Assembly (NCBI RefSeq): GCF_028621955.1
Contig: NZ_CP117516.1
Location: 1,448,001 to 1,512,000, forward strand
DNA: 64,000 bases
Reading direction: 5' to 3'
Origin: Erythrobacter sp. BLCC-B19
GTDB taxonomy: Bacteria > Pseudomonadota > Alphaproteobacteria > Sphingomonadales > Sphingomonadaceae
Positions 25,465 to 33,793 of the stretch are shown here, in pieces. Numbering within the stretch: the first letter of the stretch is position 1; each line of letters opens with the position of its first letter. A model generated the notes under the pieces. That model had not been told where the DNA came from. It saw only the letters and a program-made list of their open reading frames with translations, and ran no database searches. The translations under genes were made by a program, and so were the position numbers.

Positions 25465-28224
25465 TCAGGCTTTTTCGAGCTGTTCCTGGCGCAGATCGCT
25501 GGCTGCGGCGAGCAGCGCGGCCTCGATTTCGGCGAGACGATCGGGCGCCTTGATCTTCGCGGCGGTCAGATCGGTCACATAAAAGGTGTCCGCCGCCGCC
25601 TCGCCATAGGCGGTGATATGCGCCGAATGGACGATCAGATTGGCCTTGTAGAGCGCGTGCGCCAGCCGGTTAAGCAGCGCCGGACGGTCGCGCGCGGTCA
25701 CTTCGATCACGGTGAAGTGGTTCGAGGCATCATTGTCGAAGCCGACCCGCGGGGCGACGTCGAAGGCCTTGGCGCGCGAATGGGCCAGCGGGCGCGCGGC
25801 GAGCTTGGGCACCAGTTCGACCTTCGCCATCAGCGCATCGCGGATGCCCTTGGCGATCCGTTCCATCTGGGCAGGCTCGCGGAAGGGCTGGGCGTTGTGA
25901 TCCTGCACCAGAAAGTTGTCGACCGCATAGCCGCTCTTGGCGGTATGAATGCGCGCGTCGATGATGTTCGCGCCTGCCAGATGGATCCCGCCCGCCATGC
26001 GGTAGAACAGACCGGGGTGGTCTTGCGCGATGACGCTGACACGGGTTGCACCGCGCACCTCGTCAACCTCGCAGCGGATCGAGAGCGCCTCGCCGGCGGC
26101 TTCGGCGGCATCATACTGGGTGAGGTTGCTGGCGATGATGTCCTCGGGCTCGGCGATCCAGTAGGCATCCCCCAGCAGCGCGCCGACCGAATCGACGAGG
26201 TGATCGGCATCACCCAGCAACCGCTGCACCGCGTCCTTCTTGGCCGTGACCCGCGCCTTGCGCCCATTGCCCTTGTGCCCCAGGCGCAGGCGTTCCTGCG
26301 CGGCATCGTAGAGCTCGCCGAGGAGCTGGCCCTTCCAGCTGTTCCACGTCCCCGGCCCGACCGCGCGAATATCGACCGCGGTGAGGATCGCGAGATTGCG
26401 CAGGCGTTCGAGGCTCTGCACCTCGGCGACGAAGGTTTCGATGGTCTTGGGATCGGTCAGGTCGCGCTTCTGCGCGGTGCGGCTCATCAGCAGGTGGTGG
26501 AGCACCAGCCAGGCGACCAGATCGGTCTCCTTCTCGTCGAGCCCGAAGCGCGGGCACAGGCGGTAGGCGACATCCGCGCCGAGCACCGAATGGTCGCCCC
26601 CGCGCCCCTTGGCGATATCGTGCAGCAGCACCGCGACATAGAGCGCCCGGCGCGAGGCGAGCTTGGGAAATTCGCGGGTGGCGCGCGGGTGATCGGCGGT
26701 CAGCAGCCCGCGCTCGATCTGCGAGAGCAGACCGATCGCGCGGATGGTGTGCTCGTCGACCGTGTAGTGGTGATACATATCGAACTGCATCTGCGCGTTG
26801 ACCCGGCCGAAATCGGGCACGAAGCGGCCGAACACCCCCGCCTCGTTCATCCAGCGCAGTGCGGTTTCGGGGTCCTTGCGCCCTGCCAGAAGATCCAGGA
26901 ACAGCGCATTGGCGCGCTTGTCGCGCCGCACCTTGACGTCGATCAGCTTGGCATCGCGGCCCGCTTGCCGCATGGTTTCCGGGTGAATTTCCAGCCCCTC
27001 GGCCTCAGCCAGCTGGAACACTTCGATCAGGCGCACGGGATCGGCGCGGAACCATTCCTCGCCCGGCGCCCGCAGGCGTCCGCCTTCGACGGTGTAGCCC
27101 TTGAACTGCCGGGGCCGCTGCGTCCATCCGGCGAAGAAGCCGGTGCGCGGGCGCTTCCTCGCCATCTCCTCGTCGAGGTGGGCGAGGAACACGCCGGTCA
27201 GGCTGCCGACCCGCTTCACCTGCAGGAAGTAGTATTGCATGAAGCGTTCGACCGCGCTCTTGCCCGGTCGGTCGGCGAACTGCATCCGCTCGGCCACCTG
27301 ACGCTGGAGATCGAAGGTCAGGCGATCCTCGGCGCGGCCGGTGATAAGGTGCATGTGGCAGCGCGCCGCCAGCAGAAACCCCTCGGCCCGGCGGAAGCTG
27401 CGGTATTCGCCCGGCGTGAGCAGGCCGACATCGACCAGCTGCGCCGCGTTATCGACCCGGTGGACATATTTGCCGATCCAGTAGAGCGTCTGGAGATCGC
27501 GCAGGCCGCCCTTGCCTTCCTTGATGTTGGGCTCGACGACATAGCGGCTGTCGCCCATCCGCTTGTGGCGCGCATCGCGTTCGGCGAGCTTCTGCGTCAG
27601 GAACTGGCGCTCCGAACCCTTGGCGACATCGTTCCAGAACCGCGCGCGCAGCTCCTCGTAAAGCGACTGCTCGCCCCACACGAGCCGGCTTTCGAGGAGC
27701 GCGGTGCGGATCGTCAGATCCTCCTTCGCCATGCGCACGGTATCGGAGATCGTGCGGCTCGAATGGCCGACCTTGAGGCCGAGATCCCACAGGAGATAGA
27801 GCATCGCCTCGATCACCTGTTCGCACCATGGCGCGCGTTTCATCGGGGTGATGAAGGCAACATCGACGTCCGAATGGGGCGCCATTTCGGCCCGGCCATA
27901 GCCCCCCACCGCCAGGATCGCGAGGCGCTCGGCGTGGGTGCGGTTGGGGACGGGGTAGAGGTGCGTGGTGACGTGATCGTGGATCACCCGCAGCAGCTGA
28001 TCCATCAGGAAGCTGAAGCCAGCCGTGACATCGTGCCCGGCCGAGGGGGTTTCGGCCAGCCGCTGTGCCAGCTCGGCGCGGCCAGCCTCGAAGGCGCCAC
28101 GCAGCGCGGCGACGATGGCGGGGCGCGCACGCTCCCCGCCATCGGCATGGAGCGCGGCGATTTCCTCGGCCAGCGCGCGCCGGTCGATGATCGCGCGCTG
28201 ACCGGGGACGCGCCTAGGAGACAT
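25465..28224 (-). CDS. glnD: Bifunctional PII uridylyltransferase/uridylyl-removing enzyme
   Basis: A 919-residue nitrogen sensor that adds UMP to PII (GlnB/GlnK) when glutamine is low and removes it when glutamine is high. The nucleotidyltransferase domain carries GGYGRAEMAPHSDVD (about 105-120), the HD hydrolase domain carries LLHDIAKGRGGDHS (about 530-545), and two ACT glutamine-sensing domains follow (about 720-800 and 830-910). All are intact, so both activities are expected. The C-terminus overlaps nothing; the gene starts 20 nt after the stop of the upstream acyl-CoA ligase gene, so read-through from it is likely. No PII gene is nearby. Confidence 0.96.
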   Translation of the reverse strand: MSPRRVPGQRAIIDRRALAEEIAALHADGGERARPAIVAALRGAFEAGRAELAQRLAETPSAGHDVTAGFSFLMDQLLRVIHDHVTTHLYPVPNRTHAERLAILAVGGYGRAEMAPHSDVDVAFITPMKRAPWCEQVIEAMLYLLWDLGLKVGHSSRTISDTVRMAKEDLTIRTALLESRLVWGEQSLYEELRARFWNDVAKGSERQFLTQKLAERDARHKRMGDSRYVVEPNIKEGKGGLRDLQTLYWIGKYVHRVDNAAQLVDVGLLTPGEYRSFRRAEGFLLAARCHMHLITGRAEDRLTFDLQRQVAERMQFADRPGKSAVERFMQYYFLQVKRVGSLTGVFLAHLDEEMARKRPRTGFFAGWTQRPRQFKGYTVEGGRLRAPGEEWFRADPVRLIEVFQLAEAEGLEIHPETMRQAGRDAKLIDVKVRRDKRANALFLDLLAGRKDPETALRWMNEAGVFGRFVPDFGRVNAQMQFDMYHHYTVDEHTIRAIGLLSQIERGLLTADHPRATREFPKLASRRALYVAVLLHDIAKGRGGDHSVLGADVAYRLCPRFGLDEKETDLVAWLVLHHLLMSRTAQKRDLTDPKTIETFVAEVQSLERLRNLAILTAVDIRAVGPGTWNSWKGQLLGELYDAAQERLRLGHKGNGRKARVTAKKDAVQRLLGDADHLVDSVGALLGDAYWIAEPEDIIASNLTQYDAAEAAGEALSIRCEVDEVRGATRVSVIAQDHPGLFYRMAGGIHLAGANIIDARIHTAKSGYAVDNFLVQDHNAQPFREPAQMERIAKGIRDALMAKVELVPKLAARPLAHSRAKAFDVAPRVGFDNDASNHFTVIEVTARDRPALLNRLAHALYKANLIVHSAHITAYGEAAADTFYVTDLTAAKIKAPDRLAEIEAALLAAASDLRQEQLEKA

Positions 28225-28244
28225 GAGGCCAGCTCACCGACGCA

Positions 28245-29954
28245 TCACGCGGCCACGGCCTCGCTGGCGTAGCGAGCCTTGACCGTGCGCTTGTCGATCT
28301 TCTGGGTGCCGAGGCGCGGCAGGGCTTCCTCGGTGAACCAGATGTGCTGTTCGAGCGGCACCTTGAACGGCGCGATCCGGGCGAGCAGGAATTCGCGCAG
28401 TTCAGCAGGCGTAATCGCCGGGTGGCCTTCCTTCATGGCATAGACCGCCGCCGGCACTTCGCCGAAGCGTTCGTCGGTGAGGCCGAAAACCGAACATTCG
28501 CCGACGTCGTCATGCGCATAGATCGCATCCTCGACCTCGATGCACGAGATATTCTCGCCGCCGCGGATGATGATGTCCTTCTTGCGGTCGACGATGAACA
28601 GGTAATCGTCCTCGTCGAGATAGCCCAGGTCGCCGGTGCGGAAATAGCCGTCCTTGGTGAAGGCGGCGGCGGTGGCTTCGGGGTTCTTCCAGTAGCCGCG
28701 GAAATTGGCGACCGAGCGGATGCAGACCTCGCCCACCTGGCCCTGCGGCAAGGGGTTTCCGGCATCGTCGAGGATCGCAAGATCGACCAACGGCTTGCTG
28801 GGCCGTCCGGTCGAACCCGGCTTGGCGAGGTAGTTCTCGTTGAAATTGCCGCAGCCGACCGCGTTGGTTTCGGTAAGGCCGTAGCCCAGCAGCGGGAACC
28901 CGCCGGGGAAGGCTTCCTTGATCCGGGTGACGTGCTCAACCGGACGAGGCGCGCCGCCCGCGGCAAAGCTCTTGCAGGCCGACAGGTCGTATTTCTCGCG
29001 GTCGGGGTGGTTGGCGATTTCGTAGCTCATCAGCGGCACGCCGACGAAGTAGCTGACCTTTTCCTCGGCCATCAGCCGGATCGCTAGCCCTGCGTCCCAC
29101 TTGGGCATCAGCACCAGCTTGCGCGCGATAGCGAAGGACTGGAGGAACAGCGGCACCTCGCCGGTGACATGGAACAGCGGCACTGCGACCAGCGCGCAGG
29201 GCTGATCGGTGATGACCTCGCCCTGGCTCTCGATATGCACCTTGGCCATCGCGGACTGGGCGACGTAGTTCATCACGCCCGACACCACGCCGCGGTGATC
29301 CGACCACGCGCCCTTGGACTTGCCGGTCGAACCCGAGGTGTAGAGGATCGTGGCGATGTCATCCGGGCCGAGCTGCCCGAGCATGGCCATGGCAACGCCA
29401 TTGCCATCCGCCCAGGTGGCCGCCAACCCTTCAGCAGGCGGGTTGCCGTGGGTGAATAGCACGATCTTGGAGGGGTGCGCGTGGCCTTCTAGCCGTGCGG
29501 CGCGGCCTTCATCGGCCAGCAGCACCTTGCATTCGGCCAGTTCCAGCCCGTAGGCCAGTTCCTCGCCGCTTGAAAAGCCGTTGAGCAGGGTCGCGCAGCC
29601 GCCCGCCATCAGGATGCCCATATAGGCGATCATCCAGTTGGCCGAATTGCGCGCCGCGATCCCGACGCGGTCGCCCTTTTCGATGCCGTGGATCGTCGCG
29701 AGCCCCTCGGCGACACAGCCTGCCGCCGCCCAGGCCTCGCCGAAGGTCAGGCGGATGTCGCCATCGACCAGAAAGGGCAGATCCTTGTTCTGGTTGGCGA
29801 AGTGGGCGAAGTAATGCGCAAGGCTCGGCGGCGCGGCGGCGAAGGCGGGCATGGTCACGCCATCGCGGGTGAAGGGCACGGTGGCGAACGGCTGGCCTTC
29901 AGCGGTAAGGCCGGTGATGATCGCTTCAAGCGCATTGTCCAGCTGGGTGGGCAT
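28245..29954 (-). CDS. AMP-dependent acyl-CoA synthetase/ligase (1)
   Basis: A 569-residue adenylate-forming enzyme that activates a carboxylic acid to acyl-AMP and then to the CoA thioester. The P-loop is ILYTSGSTGKSKGAW (about 217-231); GYGLTETNAVGCGN is the A5 motif, GYFRTGDLGYLDEDDYLFIV the A7 hinge region, KDIIIRGGENISCIEVE the A8 loop, and GTQKIDKRTVKARY carries the catalytic A10 lysine. The chain-length preference is unknown; related proteins act on long- or medium-chain fatty acids. The start at 29954 has GAGGAA upstream; an upstream extension to 30116 is Arg-rich and unlikely. Confidence 0.9.
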   Translation of the reverse strand: MPTQLDNALEAIITGLTAEGQPFATVPFTRDGVTMPAFAAAPPSLAHYFAHFANQNKDLPFLVDGDIRLTFGEAWAAAGCVAEGLATIHGIEKGDRVGIAARNSANWMIAYMGILMAGGCATLLNGFSSGEELAYGLELAECKVLLADEGRAARLEGHAHPSKIVLFTHGNPPAEGLAATWADGNGVAMAMLGQLGPDDIATILYTSGSTGKSKGAWSDHRGVVSGVMNYVAQSAMAKVHIESQGEVITDQPCALVAVPLFHVTGEVPLFLQSFAIARKLVLMPKWDAGLAIRLMAEEKVSYFVGVPLMSYEIANHPDREKYDLSACKSFAAGGAPRPVEHVTRIKEAFPGGFPLLGYGLTETNAVGCGNFNENYLAKPGSTGRPSKPLVDLAILDDAGNPLPQGQVGEVCIRSVANFRGYWKNPEATAAAFTKDGYFRTGDLGYLDEDDYLFIVDRKKDIIIRGGENISCIEVEDAIYAHDDVGECSVFGLTDERFGEVPAAVYAMKEGHPAITPAELREFLLARIAPFKVPLEQHIWFTEEALPRLGTQKIDKRTVKARYASEAVAA

Positions 29955-30153
29955 GCGGTGATGTTCCTCTCTCTCGTTGTTGCGGCCGACGAACCGGGTG
30001 CGACCCGTGCGCCGAAGTGCCTTGTCCCATTTGCGCCGTCGGCGATCCCGCGCCCCTTCCCCTGCCCCGTCCACTGTGCCAGAAGCGCCAGCGCGACCGG
30101 GCCGTCTCGGGCTCACCGATACGGCATATCATTGTCAATAAGAGGTTCGCCCT

Positions 30154-31035
30154 GTGCTGTCACTACTTGCCGCAAGCGGCGCTGCCGATCCGATCCAGTT
30201 CACCAGCCTCGGGCTGACCAAGGGGATCGATCTGGGCTTTTTCCAGCTGCGCTTCTACTCGCTCGCTTATCTGCTGGGGGTGATCTTTGCCTATTGGCAC
30301 ACCTCCAAGATGCTCAAGCAGCCCGGCGCGCCGATGGCGCAGCGGCACGCGGACGACCTGTTCTTCTATTGCACGCTGGGCGTGATTCTCGGCGGGCGGC
30401 TGGGCTATGCGATGTTCTACGACCAAAGCCTGTGGACCGGCTTTTCGGGTGAGGGCTTTGTCACCTGGCGGCTGCTGCGCCTGTGGGACGGCGGCATGAG
30501 CTTCCACGGCGGTCTTGCCGGGGTGACGGCGGCGATGGCCTACGTGGCATGGCGCGACAAGCTGAATTTCATCCGCGTGGTCGACTATGTCAGCGTCGGC
30601 GTGCCGATGGGGATGCTGCTCGGGCGGCTGGCGAATTTCGTCAATGGCGAGCTGTGGGGCCGGGTGACCGATGTGCCCTGGGCGATGGTGTTCCCCGAAG
30701 ACCCGACCGAACTGCCGCGCCACCCCAGCCAGCTGTATCAGGCGGGGCTTGAAGGGCTGGCGATGCTGGTGATCATGCTGTGCCTGTTCTGGTTCACCCG
30801 CGCGCGCTATCGTCCGGGCCTTCTGGCAGGCGTTTTCACCACCGGCATGGGCGTGGCGCGCTTCGTGAACGAATTTTTCCGCGAGCCGGATCAACAACTG
30901 GCTGACTTTGCGGCCCGGACCGGGCTATCGATGGGACAATGGCTGACGATACCGCTTATCCTGACTGGATTGATTGTCGTGCTCTTCGCGCTGCGGAACA
31001 AGCCGCTGGCGGCGGGGACGACAGCGCCGGCCTGA
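30154..31035 (+). CDS. lgt: Prolipoprotein diacylglyceryl transferase
   Basis: A 293-residue, seven-helix inner-membrane enzyme that transfers diacylglycerol from phosphatidylglycerol to the lipobox Cys of prolipoproteins. The signature region [17 protein letters not shown] (about 110-127) with the essential His, the [17 protein letters not shown] block with catalytic Arg, and [14 protein letters not shown] are all present. Start is GTG with AAGAGG upstream. The next gene begins 97 nt before the lgt stop in another frame if its first ATG is used. Lgt will process the PstS-like and YceI lipoproteins seen in this window. Confidence 0.96.
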   Translation: MLSLLAASGAADPIQFTSLGLTKGIDLGFFQLRFYSLAYLLGVIFAYWHTSKMLKQPGAPMAQRHADDLFFYCTLGVILGGRLGYAMFYDQSLWTGFSGEGFVTWRLLRLWDGGMSFHGGLAGVTAAMAYVAWRDKLNFIRVVDYVSVGVPMGMLLGRLANFVNGELWGRVTDVPWAMVFPEDPTELPRHPSQLYQAGLEGLAMLVIMLCLFWFTRARYRPGLLAGVFTTGMGVARFVNEFFREPDQQLADFAARTGLSMGQWLTIPLILTGLIVVLFALRNKPLAAGTTAPA

Positions 31036-33062
31036 CGCTTGACGGGCCGGGGGTGTGGCGCAGCCGGCTGCGGCTGATCGACCCCCAGCCGGAACCCGAG
31101 GTCAAGGCACGCAGCGCTGCCGATGCGGCAGCCCAGGCGCGCGCCGAGGCGGCCGCCCGGGCCGAGGCCGAAGCCCGTGCCCGCGAAGCCGCCCGCGCCG
31201 AGGCCAAGGCCCGCGCCGAGGCGGCTGCACGCGAAAAGGCCGAGGCTCTGGCGCGGGTCAAGGCCGATGCGGAAGAACGCTCGCGCCTGCTCAAGGAAAC
31301 CCGCGCCCGCGAGAAAGCCGAGGCCGAGGCCCGCGCCCGCGCCGAACGCGAAGCGCGCGAGCAGGCAGCCGCCGAAGCCCGCGCGCGCAAGCTCGCCGAG
31401 GCCGAAGCGCGGGCCCGCGCCGAAGCCGAAGCCCGCGCGCGTGCCGCTGCCGAAGCGCAGGCGAGGAAGGACGCCAAGGCGCGCGAAATCGCCGAGGCCA
31501 AGGCCCGCAAGGAAGCCGAAGAACGCGCCCGCCGCGAGGCCGAAGCCGCTGCCGCCGCCGCAAAGGCCGCCGCCGAGGAAGCCGCCCGCCGCGAGGCCGA
31601 GGAACGCGCCCGTGCCGAAGCCGAAGCCAAGGCCCGCGCCGAGGAAGAAGCGCGTCTCAGAAAGGAAGCCGAAGCCCGCGCCAAGGCCGAAGCCAAGGCC
31701 CGCGCCAAGGCCGAGGCCGAGGCAAAGGCCAAGGCGGAAGCCGAAGAAAAGGCGAGGCTCGCCGCTGAAGCCAAGGCCCGCCGTGAAGCCGAAGCCAAGG
31801 CAAAGAAGGAAGCCGAAGCCAAGGCCCGCCGCGAGGCCGAGGAAGCCGCGCGGCTCGCCGCCGAGGAAGCGGCCCGCCGCGCCGCTGAAGAAGCTGCCCG
31901 CAAGGCCGCCGAGGAAGAAGCCGCCCGCATCGCTGCCGAGGAACAGGCCAGGCGCGAGGCGGAAGAGGCTGCCGCTGCCGAACAGGCACGGCTCGAAGCC
32001 GAAGTGCTCGCCCGCGCGCAGGTCGACGTGCCCAAGCTGCTGCGCCGCCTGATCCATGAGACCGGCCCCGTCAGCCTCGCGCAATATATGGGCGAGAGTA
32101 ACGCGCGCTATTACGCCAGCCGCGATCCGCTGGGCGAGCAGGGCGATTTCATCACCGCGCCCGAAATCACGCAGGTGTTCGGCGAGCTGATCGGGGTGTG
32201 GCTCGCTGATCTTTGGTCGCGCATGACCCGGCGCAAGCACATCCACTATGTCGAGCTGGGGCCGGGGCGCGGCACGCTGGCGCAGGACGCGCTGCGCGCT
32301 GCCGCCAAGCAGGGGATGACCCCCAAGGTTCACTTCGTCGAGACCTCGGCCACGCTGCGCAAGCTCCAGCGCGAGGCCTTCCCCGATTGCATCCACCACC
32401 ACGATATCTCGACCCTGCCCGACGATGCGCCGCTGCTGATCGTCGCCAACGAGTTCTTCGATGCTCTGCCGGTGCAGCACCTGATCCGCTCGACCGACGG
32501 ATGGTATCCGCGGCTCGTGGGGCTCGAGGGCGACGCGTTCACCTTCGTCACCGGCAGGGAGCGGATGGACCATCTCGTCCCGCCGAGCTGGGTGACAGCC
32601 TCGCAGGGAACGCTGATCGAGACGAGCCCCGCCGCGGTCGCGCTGATGGCCGAGATCGCGCGGCGGCTGAAGGAGCAGGGCGGGGCGGCGCTGATCATCG
32701 ACTACGGGCATGAAGAGTTGCGCTCGGGATCGACCTTGCAGGCGCTGAAGTCGCACCAGAAGGTCGATGTCTTCGCGCATCCGGGCGATGCCGATCTCAC
32801 CGCTCATGTCGATTTCGAGCTGCTCCAGCAGGTCGCGGTCGAACACGGGGCCGATCTGATGGGGCTGCAATATCAGGGCGAATGGCTGATCCAGATGGGG
32901 ATCGATGCCCGCATGGATGCGCTGATCCGCCGCGCTCCGTACGAGCGGGACAAGTTCCAGCGCCAGCGCGACCGGCTGGTCAAGGAGAGCGAGATGGGGA
33001 CATTGTTCAAGGTGATGGGCCTGTGCGGGCGACGTTGGCCGTTCGGGGCGGGGTTCGATTGA
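30939..33062 (+). CDS. MidA/NDUFAF7-type SAM methyltransferase with long N-terminal Ala/Glu/Lys/Arg helix
   Basis: The C-terminal part (about residues 362-707) is a complete MidA-family class I SAM-dependent methyltransferase, with [21 protein letters not shown] at its start, the SAM loop [15 protein letters not shown] near 438 and [11 protein letters not shown]; in mitochondria the homologue methylates a complex I subunit arginine. In front lies an uninterrupted run (about 52-360) of Ala, Glu, Lys and Arg in [15 protein letters not shown] repeats, like the TolA helix. MidA enzymes normally have about 350 residues. The start is uncertain: ATG 30939 overlaps lgt by 97 nt, and GTG 31053 is an alternative that keeps the helix. 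Operon with lgt and the DUF2147 gene (overlap by 1 nt). Confidence 0.85.
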   Translation: MADDTAYPDWIDCRALRAAEQAAGGGDDSAGLTLDGPGVWRSRLRLIDPQPEPEVKARSAADAAAQARAEAAARAEAEARAREAARAEAKARAEAAAREKAEALARVKADAEERSRLLKETRAREKAEAEARARAEREAREQAAAEARARKLAEAEARARAEAEARARAAAEAQARKDAKAREIAEAKARKEAEERARREAEAAAAAAKAAAEEAARREAEERARAEAEAKARAEEEARLRKEAEARAKAEAKARAKAEAEAKAKAEAEEKARLAAEAKARREAEAKAKKEAEAKARREAEEAARLAAEEAARRAAEEAARKAAEEEAARIAAEEQARREAEEAAAAEQARLEAEVLARAQVDVPKLLRRLIHETGPVSLAQYMGESNARYYASRDPLGEQGDFITAPEITQVFGELIGVWLADLWSRMTRRKHIHYVELGPGRGTLAQDALRAAAKQGMTPKVHFVETSATLRKLQREAFPDCIHHHDISTLPDDAPLLIVANEFFDALPVQHLIRSTDGWYPRLVGLEGDAFTFVTGRERMDHLVPPSWVTASQGTLIETSPAAVALMAEIARRLKEQGGAALIIDYGHEELRSGSTLQALKSHQKVDVFAHPGDADLTAHVDFELLQQVAVEHGADLMGLQYQGEWLIQMGIDARMDALIRRAPYERDKFQRQRDRLVKESEMGTLFKVMGLCGRRWPFGAGFD
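31096..32020 (+). repeat. Low-complexity GCC/GAG/CGC/AAG codon repeat encoding the helix
   Basis: About 925 bp of imperfect short repeats (GCC-GAG-GCC-CGC-like units) coding for Ala-Glu-Ala-Arg/Lys. It leaves all three plus frames and some minus frames open, which produces long spurious open frames here. Prone to slippage and copy-number change. Confidence 0.9.
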
Positions 33063-33481
33063 TGGCCGGGCGGATGCGGATCGCCGCCGCGCTCGCGCTG
33101 GCCCTCGCCGTGCCTGCCAGTGCCGCCGAGCCGATTGCCGGGCGCTGGTACACCGCCGAGAAAGACGCGGTGGTCGCCATCGCCCCTTGCGGCAAGACGC
33201 TGTGCGGCCGGATCGAGAAGTTCCTCGTTCCCCCGCCGCAGGGCAATGACCAGCGCGACGTCAACAACCCCGACCCCGCCAAGCGCCAGCGCCGGTTGCT
33301 GGGCACGGCGATCCTGTGGTCGTTCACGCCCGACGGCGATGTCTGGCGCGGCCAGATCTACGATCCGAAAAGCGGCAAGAGCTACCGCTCGGTGCTGCGC
33401 CGCAAGGGGCCGGGCGTGCTGGAGGTGAAGGGCTGCGTGGGGCCGTTCTGCCAGACGCAGGAGTGGAAAAGGGTGGGGTAA
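33062..33481 (+). CDS. DUF2147 exported protein
   Basis: A 139-residue protein with a signal peptide (about 1-22, ending ASA-AEP) and one DUF2147 domain: PIAGRWYTAEKDAVVAIAPC at the start, GTAILWSFTPDG centrally, and GKSYRSVLRRKG near the end. It is a small periplasmic beta-barrel-like family of unknown function, common in Proteobacteria and Bacteroidetes. Its ATG shares one base with the stop of the methyltransferase gene (TGATG), so it is translated from the same mRNA. Two Cys pairs (CGKTLC, CVGPFC) may form disulfides. Confidence 0.85.
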   Translation: MAGRMRIAAALALALAVPASAAEPIAGRWYTAEKDAVVAIAPCGKTLCGRIEKFLVPPPQGNDQRDVNNPDPAKRQRRLLGTAILWSFTPDGDVWRGQIYDPKSGKSYRSVLRRKGPGVLEVKGCVGPFCQTQEWKRVG

Positions 33482-33489
33482 GGCGAAGC

Positions 33490-33513
33490 CGTCATCCCGG
33501 ACTTGATCCGGGA
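33490..33513 (+). repeat. Dispersed palindromic repeat, copy 3 (left of the GIY-YIG gene)
   Basis: A GTCA tail (33491-33494), then the 19-nt hairpin TCCCGGACTTGATCCGGGA (33495-33513; 7-bp stem, loop CTTGA). It contains the stop codon and last seven codons of the GIY-YIG gene on the minus strand. Confidence 0.85.
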
Positions 33514-33791
33514 TCGGGTTCGATATGCGTCCAGCCTGGATTGTCGCTTTCGATCAGTTCGATCTTCCATTGACGGTGCCAGTTCTTGAGCTGCTTTTCC
33601 CGCCAGATCGCCTCCTCAATGGTCGGGTAGGGTTCAGCCCGCACCAGCTTATCGAGGCCGTATTTGCGCACGAAGGCTGAGCCAAGCCCGTTGCGATGCT
33701 GCCAAATTCGACGACCGATATCGGCGGTCACCCCGATATAGAGCACTCCGCGCGGCTTGTTGGTCAGGATGTAGACCCAGCCGCCGCGCAT
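33492..33791 (-). CDS. GIY-YIG nuclease-like protein
   Basis: A 99-residue single-domain member of the small GIY-YIG family (COG2827/UPF0213 type). The first motif appears as VYILTNKPRGVLYIGVTADI (Y-x-L and Y-I-G in place of GIY and YIG), followed by the catalytic Arg slot in IGRRIWQHR and the conserved EAIWREKQLKNWHRQWK with the metal-binding Glu. The last seven codons (DPGSSPG and the stop) are encoded by the left palindromic repeat, and the opposite copy lies 24 nt upstream of the start, inside the end of the permease gene. Start ATG 33791 is 2 nt from the permease stop. In vivo function is unknown; linkage with the repeats suggests a mobile or repeat-maintaining role. Confidence 0.87.
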   Translation of the reverse strand: MRGGWVYILTNKPRGVLYIGVTADIGRRIWQHRNGLGSAFVRKYGLDKLVRAEPYPTIEEAIWREKQLKNWHRQWKIELIESDNPGWTHIEPDPGSSPG

Positions 33792-33793
33792 TC

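Noticed and set aside
25414..28272. Long plus-strand open frame antisense to glnD
   Set aside because: Same reason; GlnD domains are all intact on the minus strand.
30956..32035. Long minus-strand Ser/Ala-rich open frame opposite the helix repeat
   Set aside because: It is the antisense reading of a low-complexity repeat; no start signal, no domain.
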